From the NCBI RefSeq assembly GCF_006064855.1, contig NZ_CP040753.1, positions 930,001 to 994,000 of the forward strand: 64,000 nucleotides of DNA. The letters are read 5' to 3'. Below are positions 30,913 through 40,591 of this stretch, piece by piece. The notes beneath the pieces were generated by a model. The model worked only from the letters and a program-made list of their open reading frames with translations. It searched no databases and was not told the origin of the DNA. The position numbers and the translations under genes were made by a program. The number at the start of each line of letters is the position of its first letter. Within the stretch, counting starts at the first letter, position 1. Origin of the DNA: Sulfitobacter sp. BSw21498 (GTDB lineage Bacteria > Pseudomonadota > Alphaproteobacteria > Rhodobacterales > Rhodobacteraceae).

Positions 30913-32217
30913 ATGGACACGGCCCCCGCAATCCTAGACGGCGCATTTTGGATCAGCTGCGGTATCATCTTGTTTCTTCTGGTGCTTTCCGGCTTCTTTT
31001 CGGGGTCTGAAACGGCACTGACGGCTGCATCGCGGGGCAAGCTGCGCGGGCAAGCAGACAAAGGGTCCAAGGGTGCTGAACGGGCTCTTCGGATCACCGA
31101 AGATAACGAGCGGCTTATTGGCTCTGTCTTGCTGGGCAACAATCTTGTGAACATTCTTGCAGCCTCGCTTGCGACGGCGCTGTTTACGCGTGTCTTCGGC
31201 GAATCCGGTGTGGCGTTGGCGACGCTGGTGATGACCCTCCTTGTGCTGATATTTGCCGAGGTGCTGCCCAAGACCTATGCGATCACCAATGCAGAAACTG
31301 CCGCTGCCGCTGTGTCGCGCCCCATTGCGCTGGTGGTGTTGGTCTTCAGCCCCGTTGTGTCGGCTGTACGCTTTTTGGTCCGTGGTATCTTGCGATTGTT
31401 CGGCGTGACGATCGACCCCGACAGCAACATCCTAGCCGTGCGCGAAGAAATCGCTGGTGCGCTCCAGATCGGTCGATCCGAAGGTGTGGTTGAAAAAGAG
31501 GATCGCGACCGTATTCTTGGCGCCTTAGACCTGCGCGAACGTATGGTCGAAGAGGTCATGCTCCACCGGTCTGGGATCGAGATGATCGACGCCGCGAATG
31601 ACCCGTCACAGATCCTTGAACAGATACTTGAAAGCAATCACACCCGCCTGCCCGTCTACCGCGACGACCCAGAAAACATCATTGGTGTGATCCACGCCAA
31701 GGACGTGCTGCGGGCCATGTACGAGCATATCAATGGTGCCGATGACGACGCGCCGTTCAAGTCTTTCAAAATCGCCGATATCGCGGTGAAGCCCTATTTT
31801 GTGCCAGAAACGTCCACGCTCGACGAACAAATGCGCCAGTTCCTCCGCCGGCGTACGCATTTTGCACTCGTGGTAGATGAATACGGGTCGCTGCAAGGGC
31901 TGATCACGCTCGAAGACATTCTGGAAGAAATCGTCGGCGAGATCACTGACGAGTTTGACCCAGACGCAGATCACGGGGTCACCAAGACCGAAGACGGGCA
32001 GTTTTTCGTCGACGGAGCCATGACCATCCGCGACCTGAACCGCGCGACAGAATGGGACCTGCCTGATGATGAGGCAAACACCGTCGCCGGTCTGGTGATT
32101 CACGAAGCGCAGATGATCCCGACGCCCAGTCAGGTGTTTTCCTTCCACGGGTTCCGGTTCGAAGTCATGGCGCGTGACGGTAACCGCATTACCCAGCTGA
32201 AAATCCGGCCGCTCTGA
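30913..32217 (+). CDS. HlyC/CorC-family (CNNM) membrane protein
   Basis: This 434-residue protein has four membrane helices in the N-terminal CNNM domain (about 10-190, with SGFFSGSETALTAASRG), a pair of CBS domains (about 210-335, with LESNHTRLPVYRDD and FALVVDEYGSLQGLITLEDILEEIVGEI) and a C-terminal CorC domain. The family is linked to magnesium or cobalt efflux and to divalent cation homeostasis. The exact ion is not known here. It stands alone, 42 bases from the divergent phosphoesterase gene. Confidence 0.92.
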   Translation: MDTAPAILDGAFWISCGIILFLLVLSGFFSGSETALTAASRGKLRGQADKGSKGAERALRITEDNERLIGSVLLGNNLVNILAASLATALFTRVFGESGVALATLVMTLLVLIFAEVLPKTYAITNAETAAAAVSRPIALVVLVFSPVVSAVRFLVRGILRLFGVTIDPDSNILAVREEIAGALQIGRSEGVVEKEDRDRILGALDLRERMVEEVMLHRSGIEMIDAANDPSQILEQILESNHTRLPVYRDDPENIIGVIHAKDVLRAMYEHINGADDDAPFKSFKIADIAVKPYFVPETSTLDEQMRQFLRRRTHFALVVDEYGSLQGLITLEDILEEIVGEITDEFDPDADHGVTKTEDGQFFVDGAMTIRDLNRATEWDLPDDEANTVAGLVIHEAQMIPTPSQVFSFHGFRFEVMARDGNRITQLKIRPL

Positions 32218-32242
32218 TCGGCGCTGCCGTCGCGCTGACGCG

Positions 32243-33610
32243 TCAGTTTGTATCCGTACCATTGTCCATTTCGGGCGTATCGTCCTGTTCCTGGCTTTGG
32301 CGCAGGGTCTTTCTGACCGCGTCGCGCACGGCATCGCTCGCGCTTTCCATCAATTGTGCGCGGTCCGGTTCAAACTCGATAGCATAGAGGGCCCGACGCA
32401 GGTGACGTTCAGCCGAAGTACGCGCCGCATCGCGCAGCCCCTTGTCGGGGTGGCGCATCAAGCCGTTCAAGGTCGTTTGCAGGCGTTGCTGCACCTCTAC
32501 GACCGTGCAGCCATCCCGCGCCAGCGCGCCAAAGGCGTCTTGGACCAGATCTGAAGCCTTTAGGGGTTCGACGTATATATGGTCCAAAACCTCGTCTCTC
32601 TCCCGCGCTGTTTCGTCCTCGTAGTCCGTCAGAACCCGCCCGATCCGTGTAATCATGTCGATGGCGGTTCCGGGATCGTTCACACCCGGTGACAGCGCCT
32701 TTGAGGCAACCTCTCCCATGACGATCAGGCCAAAACGGGGGTCTTGGTCAAAGGTACGCAGATCGCCGATGATTACACTGGCCCTGATCCCCGCGCCGAG
32801 GGTTTCGTCGGTGTGTTCGTCGTCTATGGGATCGCCCACGCGGTCGATCATCATCATCGGTTCATTCACGAAAACAAAGCTACCGATGTTGCGTCTAAAG
32901 TAAATTTTTACCCCGTGGTTTGCCGCCACAGTGTTCAACGCCTCGGGATAAAGATGCTGGATATAGCCATTCTCGTCGGCCGTGAACGGTTCGGCACTTT
33001 CGGGAATATCACCGGTCAGCGCATTGGCCCCAAGGCAGGGGTTCTGCAATCTCTCCCGGAAGGACAGGCGGGTCTGTTCTTCGACCTGACGGGACGTGTC
33101 GATCAGGCTACCAAAGGACTGCAGATGAAGCACCCAGCGGATCAGGCTGAGCACAATAACGATCAAGACGATCACGGTCATGATGAACAAGACAAACGAC
33201 CGCTTGTCGTCGAACACCCCCAATTCGCGCAGGATGATCGCGATCAACGCATAGACATATGCGCCGATAAAGACCGCCAGAGTGTTCTGCGTTGTGCGGT
33301 CCTTTACGATCAGACGGTGAACCCGTGGCGTCCATTGAGTGGAGCTGCTGCGATACACGGTGACCATGACGCTTAACGAAAAGGTGGTCACCGCAAGCAT
33401 CGCATTCGCGATAATCGACAAAAGTCGGTCCGCAGCACTGCCCGTCAGATATGTCGCCAGTGACTGTGGTATCCACCTTTCGATCAGCGTGCTTACCAAC
33501 AGAGAAAACACCGCCAAGAGCCCCATAATCAAAACACGCACCCAAAGTTTGCGGCTGTATTCGCGGCCTTTACGGATCAGCGTCGAGGGGATCAAAAAAT
33601 CAGGTGTCAT
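32243..33610 (-). CDS. DUF2254 membrane protein
   Basis: A 455-residue protein with four predicted membrane helices in the first 180 residues (about 24-45, 63-85, 111-130 and 141-165) and a large cytoplasmic part. The pattern YLTGSAADRLLSIIANAMLAV plus SLSVMVTVYRSSSTQWTPR is that of DUF2254. No enzymatic motif is seen. The tail is charged and repetitive in E, D and Q. The function of the family is unknown. It converges with the CorC-type gene, 25 bases apart, and diverges from the MobA-like gene. Confidence 0.85.
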   Translation of the reverse strand: MTPDFLIPSTLIRKGREYSRKLWVRVLIMGLLAVFSLLVSTLIERWIPQSLATYLTGSAADRLLSIIANAMLAVTTFSLSVMVTVYRSSSTQWTPRVHRLIVKDRTTQNTLAVFIGAYVYALIAIILRELGVFDDKRSFVLFIMTVIVLIVIVLSLIRWVLHLQSFGSLIDTSRQVEEQTRLSFRERLQNPCLGANALTGDIPESAEPFTADENGYIQHLYPEALNTVAANHGVKIYFRRNIGSFVFVNEPMMMIDRVGDPIDDEHTDETLGAGIRASVIIGDLRTFDQDPRFGLIVMGEVASKALSPGVNDPGTAIDMITRIGRVLTDYEDETARERDEVLDHIYVEPLKASDLVQDAFGALARDGCTVVEVQQRLQTTLNGLMRHPDKGLRDAARTSAERHLRRALYAIEFEPDRAQLMESASDAVRDAVRKTLRQSQEQDDTPEMDNGTDTN

Positions 33611-33783
33611 TCATATATTCCGCGCTTGGGCTACCGAGTTCCCTAAACTTGCGCGCAGATCACTTGGCTTTTACACTCAACGCGCAGGTCGTCCGACTGG
33701 TTCATACTGGTAGCACGAAAAGTTGAGGCAGCGAATAGGCTTACGCCTTTTATACACCACGCTAGTTTTATCAGGGACTCCGG

Positions 33784-34386
33784 ATGCGCCACGACATTCC
33801 CATCATCTTGCTGGCCGCGGGCCAATCCTCGCGGATGCGAGGGCGCGACAAGCTGACAGAGCTGATTGACGCAGAGCCGCTTTTGCGACGGCAGGCACGG
33901 ATCGCACGCGCCGCGACAAAGGCCGCAATCATCGTGGCGTTGCCGCCCGCGCCCCATCCGCGCTATGATCTGCTGCGCGGTTTGGATGTCACACCGTTGC
34001 CTGTGCCAGACGCGGCGGAAGGGATAAACGCATCGCTGCGCGCGGGGTTTGCGGCCTTGCCGAGCAGTTCTCTGGCTGCGATGATCCTGCTGGCCGATCT
34101 ACCGGAGCTAACCGAATATGACCTTAGGTGCGTGCTTCAGTCGGTTGATTTAAATACGAAGTATACGATATGGTGCGGCGCGACCTCTGATGGAAAGGCC
34201 GGACATCCAACGGTGTTTGCCGCGTGTCATTTTGACCGCATTGCGCAGATGTCCGGTGATACAGGCGCCAAAGAGATTATCGCACAGGCGCAGGCAGAGA
34301 CGCTGATCGTGCCCCTACCGGGGAACCGTGCGCGGCTGGATCTGGATACGCCCGAAGCATGGGCCGCTTGGCGCGCCGCTCGCTGA
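33784..34386 (+). CDS. MobA/MocA-like nucleotidyltransferase
   Basis: A 200-residue NTP-transferase with the signature LLAAGQSSRMRGRDKL (about 9-24), a substrate-binding EGINASLRAGFAAL and the metal motif LADLPEL (about 102-108), then GKAGHPTVF and SGDTGAKEII. This layout is closest to MocA-type molybdenum cofactor cytidylyltransferases, which mature xanthine dehydrogenase-type enzymes. No molybdoenzyme gene is adjacent, so the substrate remains open. The ribosome binding site is weak. Confidence 0.85.
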   Translation: MRHDIPIILLAAGQSSRMRGRDKLTELIDAEPLLRRQARIARAATKAAIIVALPPAPHPRYDLLRGLDVTPLPVPDAAEGINASLRAGFAALPSSSLAAMILLADLPELTEYDLRCVLQSVDLNTKYTIWCGATSDGKAGHPTVFAACHFDRIAQMSGDTGAKEIIAQAQAETLIVPLPGNRARLDLDTPEAWAAWRAAR

Positions 34387-34421
34387 CCCCTGCCTTTCAA
34401 CGATAAAGCTAAGGACGACAA

Positions 34422-34445
34422 AACGGGACAGTCTCCTGCCCCGTT
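34422..34445 (-). terminator. Intrinsic terminator of the RTX/Hint gene
   Basis: On the minus strand AACGGG and CAG pair with CTG and CCCGTT around a GAGA loop, with one mismatch, followed by TTTTG. It lies about 60 bases past the stop of the giant gene. Confidence 0.65.
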
Positions 34446-34503
34446 CATTGCCGTGCACCCCCTTTTGTGGGGAACACGGGTGTTGCTGCATTCAGCCCGC
34501 CGC

Positions 34504-37500
34504 TTACTTCGTGAGAAGTTTTGCCTCGTGCTTTTTGAGCGTGCGGCGCGCGGCGACATAGCCGTCCACCCCTTCGCGCGTCGCCAATTCTGGGAATAGC
34601 TCCAGAATCTCGTTGCGCTGCGCGTTGCCCACACCTGCAAGGCTCATATCGCCCGGCTGGAAGCTTTCAGTCCATGTACCGTCGGACAGGATCACCTCGT
34701 GTTGGTCGAACATCATGTGGATGTAGGTCGTGCCCGAGGTCTCGACGATATCAACACCTTCGAGACCGGTCAGGTGCTTCGCCGCGACGAGGACTTCACG
34801 CTCTTCGAAATAGAGCGCCGTTTTGTCGTTGGCCACCAGAACGCGGTGGTTGGGGCTGACCAGCATGTCTCGCTCGGGCAGGTTGTTCCCCAATGCGCCC
34901 TGACGGATCAGCACCGGCAACAGATGCGCCTTACGCGCCAGTTCATGACCGGACATTTCACGTGCACCGACCCAGCGGATTTCCTGAATGCCGTTGTCGC
35001 GGGTAATGACACGGTCGCCAACCTCCAGATCTTCGACCCGACGTTCGCCTTTGGGCGTTGCGATCAAGGTGCCCGGCGTAAAGCAGGGGATGATCTCTTC
35101 GATGTTGGTAAAGTCCAACCGACCGGTTTCAGCGCCGGACGCATCCGTGAAGACAATCGTACCGTCGATGCCGTCATTGACGCCGTCGCCGTCAATCGTG
35201 TCACCGGGATCACTATCCGGAGTGACATTTTCAAGACGGTAGCCGCCACCGTTCAGCGAACCGACAAGGTTGATGACATCATAGTCATTGGCGTCGGTGC
35301 CGGAGCCACCATTGATGGTATCGCCGCCATTAACGTCAAGGAAGGTATCCCGACCATCGTTGCCGTCTAGGCTATCATTGCCTGCACCGCCGCGAATGGT
35401 GTCGTCGCCGCCGCCTGCGATAATGGTGTCATCACCTTCACCACCGGTCAGACTGTCGTCTCCGAACCCGCCAAGGATGCTGTCGTCGCCGCCATCGCCA
35501 AAGATGGTGTCGTTATCTTCGCCGCCGTTGATGGTGTCGTTGCCTTCTCCACCGGACAAAAGATCGTCGCCGCGAACACCGCTGATGGAGTCGTCACCGT
35601 CACCACCGTCTACGGTATCGTTGTCGCCAGCCGCAAAGATCGTGTCGTTACCGTCACCACCCAAAATGCTGTCTTCACCGAAGCCACCAAGGATGTAGTC
35701 GTCACCGTCACCACCGTCGATGGTATCGTTGCCGAGACCACCGTCGATTGTGTCGTTGCCGTTACCGCCCATGACGCTGTCGTTATCGTTGCCCGCAAAG
35801 ATAGAATCGTTGCCCTCGCCACCGTCAATAACGTCATCGCCTTGCGCACCGAGTATGGTGTCATCGCCCTGGCCACCCAAAATTGTGTCATTGCCTTGGC
35901 CGCCATCTAGGCTGTCGTCGTCGATGCCACCGTCGATGTAGTCGTTGTCAGCACCGCCAAAGATGGTGTCGTCATCGTCTTCACCGTACAGAACGTCGTC
36001 TCCGGCGCCACCGTCGATCAGATCTTTGCCATTGTTGGGCTGAGGATCTGTCGCATCTACTTCTTCGCCAGCATAACCCGCGATGGGTTCTGTGCCAAAG
36101 CCGCCATAGATTGTGTCGTTGCCGCCGTTGCCCTTGAGCGTATCGGAACCGTGGCTGCCGATGATGAAATCATTGCCATCACCACCTTCGACAAAGTCGT
36201 CGTCGATGCCAGCATTGATAAAGTCATCGCCCGTTCCGCCAAAGATCGTATCAGAGTCGTCACCGGTGCGGATCGTATCGTTGCCCGAACCACCATCGAC
36301 AAAGTCACGACCGTCGTCCTTGTTCGGATCGCCGGTTCCGAAGAACGGATTTGAAACAGTTTCACCTGTTACCGGGTGAATGAATGTAGGTTGGTCATTC
36401 TTGTAGTCCGAGAACGTATCCACACCCGCATCGATCAGATCGTCGCCGTCACCACCAAAGATACTATCCGCGCCTTGAATATCCGTGATGGTATCGTTGC
36501 CGCTGCCGCCATAGATGGTGTCGTTGTCAATGCCGCCTTCGATGACGTCATCGTCCGCGCCACCGTCGATGTAGTCAGCATCATCGCCGCCATCGATGGT
36601 GTCGTTGCCGCGGCCACCAATCAACGTGTCCCTGTCATCGTTGGGGTTTGCGTCCTGATCAAATGGTGTGCCCACCAAAGGAATATCCGCGTCAGGCACG
36701 CCGATCACGCCCGAATTGTTGCCGATCAGCACATCATTGCCCGATCCGCCAACAAGAGAGTCGTTGCCGTCACCACCGATCAAGCTGTCATCATAGCCGC
36801 CACCGTCGATGATATCATCGCCGCCTTGGCCATCAATGGTATCATCGCCACTACCGGCGTTGACCACGTCGTTCCCGTCGCCGGTCAAAACATGTTCGTC
36901 ACCACCAGAGCCTGTGACCGTATCATCGCCGCCACCCAGTTCGAGCTTCTCGATCTCTGAGAATTCGGTGATGCCGGAGCCGTTGGTCAGTGTCCCTTCC
37001 TCGTCGTCAGTGAAGGTCACTGTCAGATCGTCATCCACAGCGGTGCTGTCGATCACGTCGCCTGTGGTTTCGCCGCTTTCGCCGCCGATGATAACGTCAT
37101 TATCAATGCCGTCGGTCAGCGCGAAGGTGTCATCGCCCGACCCGCCGTCAACGGTATCGTCGCCCAGACCGCTATCGATCGTGTCGTCGCCGCCGTTGCC
37201 AAAGATCGTATCGTTGATACCGTCGGTGCCGTCGATCTGGTCACCCTGCGCGTCCGTATACTCCGGCTGCATGGTTTCGCCGCTGTCCAGACCATCAACC
37301 GGACCTGCTATCTCTTCACCGATGATATGTTCAATTTCGGTGAATTTGAACGATCCAGCAGAGCTGCCATCAGCATTATACAGGTCGACGGTGCCGTTCT
37401 GGCCATTGCCGTTGCTGTCGGGTGTCAGATCACGCAAGCGGAAATTAAGGCCAGTCAGGTCAAGCGTGTCATCGTCGGTGTTCTGGCTGGGGTCAGAGTC

Positions 37501-40176
37501 GAAGCCGCCTGCGCCGCCATCCACTTCATCACCATAGTTGCCGCCAAAGATGGTATCCTTGCCTGCGCCACCGCTGATCTTGTCTTTGCCCTCGCCGCCG
37601 GTCAGCTGGTCATTCCCGTCACCGCCGACCAGCGTATCGTCGTCATCGCCGCCAAACAGCGTGTCGTCGCCTGCGCCACCGTCGATAAAGTCGTCGCCCT
37701 CGTCGCCCATCAACAGGTCATTGCCCGCGCCATCGTCAACGCTGCCTACAGGTGCGTCGAAATAGACGTCGGTGATGTTGATGCCCGCGTGATTGCCATC
37801 CGACAGATCCTGATCCATCGTGTGGGTAATCTCAAGGTAATCGACCGGGCCTTCGATGTTCACCAGGGCAGAGTGGTCCGGGTCAGTATCGGGGCCATTA
37901 TCTCCGCGGCTGATCAGGGTTTCGTAACCGCCAACGCCGTCCTGGTTCTGAGCGTTGATGCCGCTGCCTGTATCGACCTTGATCGCCGTGCGCGTCCCAT
38001 CGGGGCCGATCGCCACGATGACAACTTTCGAAGCGTTATCAATGTCATTGATGCGGAAGCTGATGTTGGTCACATCCTTGGAGAAGTCCAAACGATATGT
38101 CGCGCTTTCGCCATCCTGGTTCGCCAGCGATGCCAAGGAGCTGTTGGCATTGGTCGCCTGATCGTCGCCAGTGATCGAATGCACCTTTTGCTGGTCCGTC
38201 GAGAATGTCGTCTCGGGCGTTTTGGTGCTGCCGGTGACAGAGAAGGTCACATTGACGTTGCCCGTGTCCTGAACAAAGCCGCCGCCCAGATTATCATTAT
38301 TGTCGACAGCGGAGGTATCGTGGGGGTCTGGTGCCTTGTCCCACTCAAAGCTCTCGCGCTCTGTTGTGCCGCCAGACGAAGAACCGTCACCGGTGTTGTT
38401 GTCGCCGTAGATCGTATCTTTGCCGCTGCCACCGGAGATGGTGTCATCGCCGCTGTTGCCTTCGAGGTAGTCGTCGCCTTCGTTGCCCTCGATGCTGTCG
38501 TTGCCACCCTCGCCAAAGATCGTGTCATTCCCAGCACCGCCGGTCAGCACATCGTCGCCACCAACCAGCCCGTCTGTCGGCGATGTCGCATCGCCTGGCG
38601 TGGTGTAAGTGTTTGCAATGTGGTCATATTTAATCGACGGAAGGTCAGAGCTGTGGCTGACGAAATCATAGGATTTGCCGACCTCAAGCGGTTTGTCTGT
38701 CACGATCCCGACGGCATCCGTACCGTCAAAGTTCATCACGTAAACGGTCACATCCTGCGAGGAATCCACGGCGTCCGAGGGACGCACGACATAGGAATAT
38801 TCGGGGATGAATTTATCCCCTGCGTATTCGGTGTTGCCGTTCAGCTTGGTGGTTTGAACAAGGGTCTGCGTACCATCGTTGTCATTCAACGAGTCGTCCC
38901 CGTCCTTGACGCCAACAGCTACGGGGGCAGAATTATCGTTAATAGTGAATGATTTACCCGTCAGCTCGCTGGTGCCGGTATCGCTATCGCGGAACGGGCT
39001 AGAGCCGCCAGCGACGGTCACATTCGACAAGTCCCACGTCAAAACAGTGTGATCTGCACCTGCCACAGGATCGACCCCTTTCGACACAGGATCCGCCTTG
39101 GTCAGGCCCGCGCTGTCACCAAAGATGATGTCGTCACCTTCGCCGCCGTCCAGAGTGTCGTTGCCAACTGCGCCGTCGTCGTCAGGTAGCGCGGCCACGG
39201 GACTGTCAAAAAACACGTCTGTCACGTTCACGCCCGAATTGCCGCTGGTCGCACCTGTGTGGATGAATTCGATTCGCGACACGGGGCCTTCGATGGAAAC
39301 GTTTACCGAATATTTACTATCAGAGGGGTAGTCGTCACCACCTTTGCTGGTTGCTGTATCGACACCGAATTTGCCGTCGCTGTCGGTCAGTTTCACACCG
39401 CTGGAGTTGCTGTTCGCAATCAGATCGACATCGATCATTTTCCCTGACGCATCGTAGGCCAGAACCTTAACTGCGCCATTGTTGTCGATATCATTCACGT
39501 TGAACGATACGTTGCCAACGGCCTGATCGAAACGGAGCTCGAACTTTGTATCACCGGTGCAGTTTGCCAGCGATTCAAAGGAGCTCTCGTCGTTGATTTC
39601 TTCGGAACCGCTGTCGATGTTGTCGATAAACTGGTCACGATCGCTGAATTCCTGCGAGGCATGATTATTGGGCGAGAAGCTTTTCAGATCGAACGTTACA
39701 TTGACGGAACCGGTGTTCTGGGTGAACCCGCCCTTGAGGGAATCGTCGTCATCGATCTCGGACCCGTCGCCGGAAGGATCTGGTGCCTTGGACCATTCGA
39801 AACTCTCGCGGTTGTCACCAAAGGTACCCTTGGTCGCACCGTCACCGATCAGGATGTCATCACCGCTGCCACCTTCGACCAAATCATCGCCCGAACCCGC
39901 CACGACTGTATCATCGCCCAAACCTGCCTTGACCGTATCGTTCCCGCCGCGCGCAAGGATGATGTCGTCGTTGTTGGCATAGCCAAACACCGCATCATTT
40001 GCATCAACACGGTCGCCATGGGGGTCGCCTGTATAGCTGGCGTCGATCAGGTTGTCCTGTTGGTTACCATCCACAATACCGTTCGGCCCCTCGCTCGGTG
40101 CCTCGGTCGCCGTTTTCTCGGCCTCGGCGGTGCTGGTTTTGCCAAAAAGCCATAGCTTGTTCAAAAAGATGGTCAT
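34504..40176 (-). CDS. Giant RTX calcium-binding repeat protein with C-terminal Hint domain
   Basis: From ATG 40176 (GGAG nine bases upstream) this is a 1,890-residue, highly acidic protein. More than half is made of RTX nonapeptides of GGxGxD type, which bind calcium. A roughly 205-residue module beginning ESFEW(S/D)KAPDP and ending ITDV(F/Y)FD occurs twice (about 125-330 and 608-810). A second motif, ending FT(E/N)IE(H/E)II, also occurs twice, once just before the Hint domain. The Hint domain (about 1698-1850) begins CFTPGTLIATPKGERRVEDL and has SPNHRVLV. No N-terminal signal peptide is visible, which fits type I secretion, but no exporter genes lie nearby. A surface or biofilm role is inference. 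Confidence 0.9.
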   Translation of the reverse strand: MTIFLNKLWLFGKTSTAEAEKTATEAPSEGPNGIVDGNQQDNLIDASYTGDPHGDRVDANDAVFGYANNDDIILARGGNDTVKAGLGDDTVVAGSGDDLVEGGSGDDILIGDGATKGTFGDNRESFEWSKAPDPSGDGSEIDDDDSLKGGFTQNTGSVNVTFDLKSFSPNNHASQEFSDRDQFIDNIDSGSEEINDESSFESLANCTGDTKFELRFDQAVGNVSFNVNDIDNNGAVKVLAYDASGKMIDVDLIANSNSSGVKLTDSDGKFGVDTATSKGGDDYPSDSKYSVNVSIEGPVSRIEFIHTGATSGNSGVNVTDVFFDSPVAALPDDDGAVGNDTLDGGEGDDIIFGDSAGLTKADPVSKGVDPVAGADHTVLTWDLSNVTVAGGSSPFRDSDTGTSELTGKSFTINDNSAPVAVGVKDGDDSLNDNDGTQTLVQTTKLNGNTEYAGDKFIPEYSYVVRPSDAVDSSQDVTVYVMNFDGTDAVGIVTDKPLEVGKSYDFVSHSSDLPSIKYDHIANTYTTPGDATSPTDGLVGGDDVLTGGAGNDTIFGEGGNDSIEGNEGDDYLEGNSGDDTISGGSGKDTIYGDNNTGDGSSSGGTTERESFEWDKAPDPHDTSAVDNNDNLGGGFVQDTGNVNVTFSVTGSTKTPETTFSTDQQKVHSITGDDQATNANSSLASLANQDGESATYRLDFSKDVTNISFRINDIDNASKVVIVAIGPDGTRTAIKVDTGSGINAQNQDGVGGYETLISRGDNGPDTDPDHSALVNIEGPVDYLEITHTMDQDLSDGNHAGINITDVYFDAPVGSVDDGAGNDLLMGDEGDDFIDGGAGDDTLFGGDDDDTLVGGDGNDQLTGGEGKDKISGGAGKDTIFGGNYGDEVDGGAGGFDSDPSQNTDDDTLDLTGLNFRLRDLTPDSNGNGQNGTVDLYNADGSSAGSFKFTEIEHIIGEEIAGPVDGLDSGETMQPEYTDAQGDQIDGTDGINDTIFGNGGDDTIDSGLGDDTVDGGSGDDTFALTDGIDNDVIIGGESGETTGDVIDSTAVDDDLTVTFTDDEEGTLTNGSGITEFSEIEKLELGGGDDTVTGSGGDEHVLTGDGNDVVNAGSGDDTIDGQGGDDIIDGGGYDDSLIGGDGNDSLVGGSGNDVLIGNNSGVIGVPDADIPLVGTPFDQDANPNDDRDTLIGGRGNDTIDGGDDADYIDGGADDDVIEGGIDNDTIYGGSGNDTITDIQGADSIFGGDGDDLIDAGVDTFSDYKNDQPTFIHPVTGETVSNPFFGTGDPNKDDGRDFVDGGSGNDTIRTGDDSDTIFGGTGDDFINAGIDDDFVEGGDGNDFIIGSHGSDTLKGNGGNDTIYGGFGTEPIAGYAGEEVDATDPQPNNGKDLIDGGAGDDVLYGEDDDDTIFGGADNDYIDGGIDDDSLDGGQGNDTILGGQGDDTILGAQGDDVIDGGEGNDSIFAGNDNDSVMGGNGNDTIDGGLGNDTIDGGDGDDYILGGFGEDSILGGDGNDTIFAAGDNDTVDGGDGDDSISGVRGDDLLSGGEGNDTINGGEDNDTIFGDGGDDSILGGFGDDSLTGGEGDDTIIAGGGDDTIRGGAGNDSLDGNDGRDTFLDVNGGDTINGGSGTDANDYDVINLVGSLNGGGYRLENVTPDSDPGDTIDGDGVNDGIDGTIVFTDASGAETGRLDFTNIEEIIPCFTPGTLIATPKGERRVEDLEVGDRVITRDNGIQEIRWVGAREMSGHELARKAHLLPVLIRQGALGNNLPERDMLVSPNHRVLVANDKTALYFEEREVLVAAKHLTGLEGVDIVETSGTTYIHMMFDQHEVILSDGTWTESFQPGDMSLAGVGNAQRNEILELFPELATREGVDGYVAARRTLKKHEAKLLTK

Positions 40177-40264
40177 ATCAGTCGTCTCCAAAATTTGCTC
40201 GGGCACGCTGCGGTGGATACCGTCAGCCCAAAATAGTAGTTTGCCCGTTCACGGGCGAAGCTCA

Positions 40265-40555
40265 TCAGTTCGTGGGGCACGTAACCCGTGCCAAATCCTT
40301 AGGGTAGGACGCGGCGCCGCCCTGCCCTTTACGCCGCTGCTGGGGGCGTAGCGGTGCAGGACAAAGAGCGCGGCGCCCATTGTTTAAATCTGTAATCAAC
40401 TGGGTATGGGCCATTTGTGTTCTTGATGTGATCCGACGGCGGCGGTTTGGGGGATTAAACAAGGCGAAAGCGGCGCGCCTGGCGCAACGCAGCGTAGCGT
40501 CATCGCCTTTAACCAGCCGGTCTGGCTTTCGCGTTAAGTAGGCATGTGATCCCAT
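40265..40555 (-). CDS. Doubtful basic ORF, 96 aa
   Basis: An ORF on the RTX gene's strand begins at ATG 40555 behind GGGAGAGACCG, a strong Shine-Dalgarno match, and ends 89 bases before the RTX start. The product is very basic (a run of five arginines near residue 37), low in hydrophobic residues and matches no family I know. The good ribosome binding site argues for it; the odd composition argues for leader sequence that is open by chance in GC-rich DNA. It is reported only as a candidate. Confidence 0.25.
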   Translation of the reverse strand: MGSHAYLTRKPDRLVKGDDATLRCARRAAFALFNPPNRRRRITSRTQMAHTQLITDLNNGRRALCPAPLRPQQRRKGQGGAASYPKDLARVTCPTN

Positions 40556-40591
40556 CGGTCTCTCCCGTTTTCCACCGATATGGCGGGCCAT

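Noticed and set aside
34699..39447. Several long plus-strand frames across the RTX gene, including a 541-aa one
   Set aside because: They arise because the RTX repeats lack stops in other frames; their content simply mirrors the repeat.
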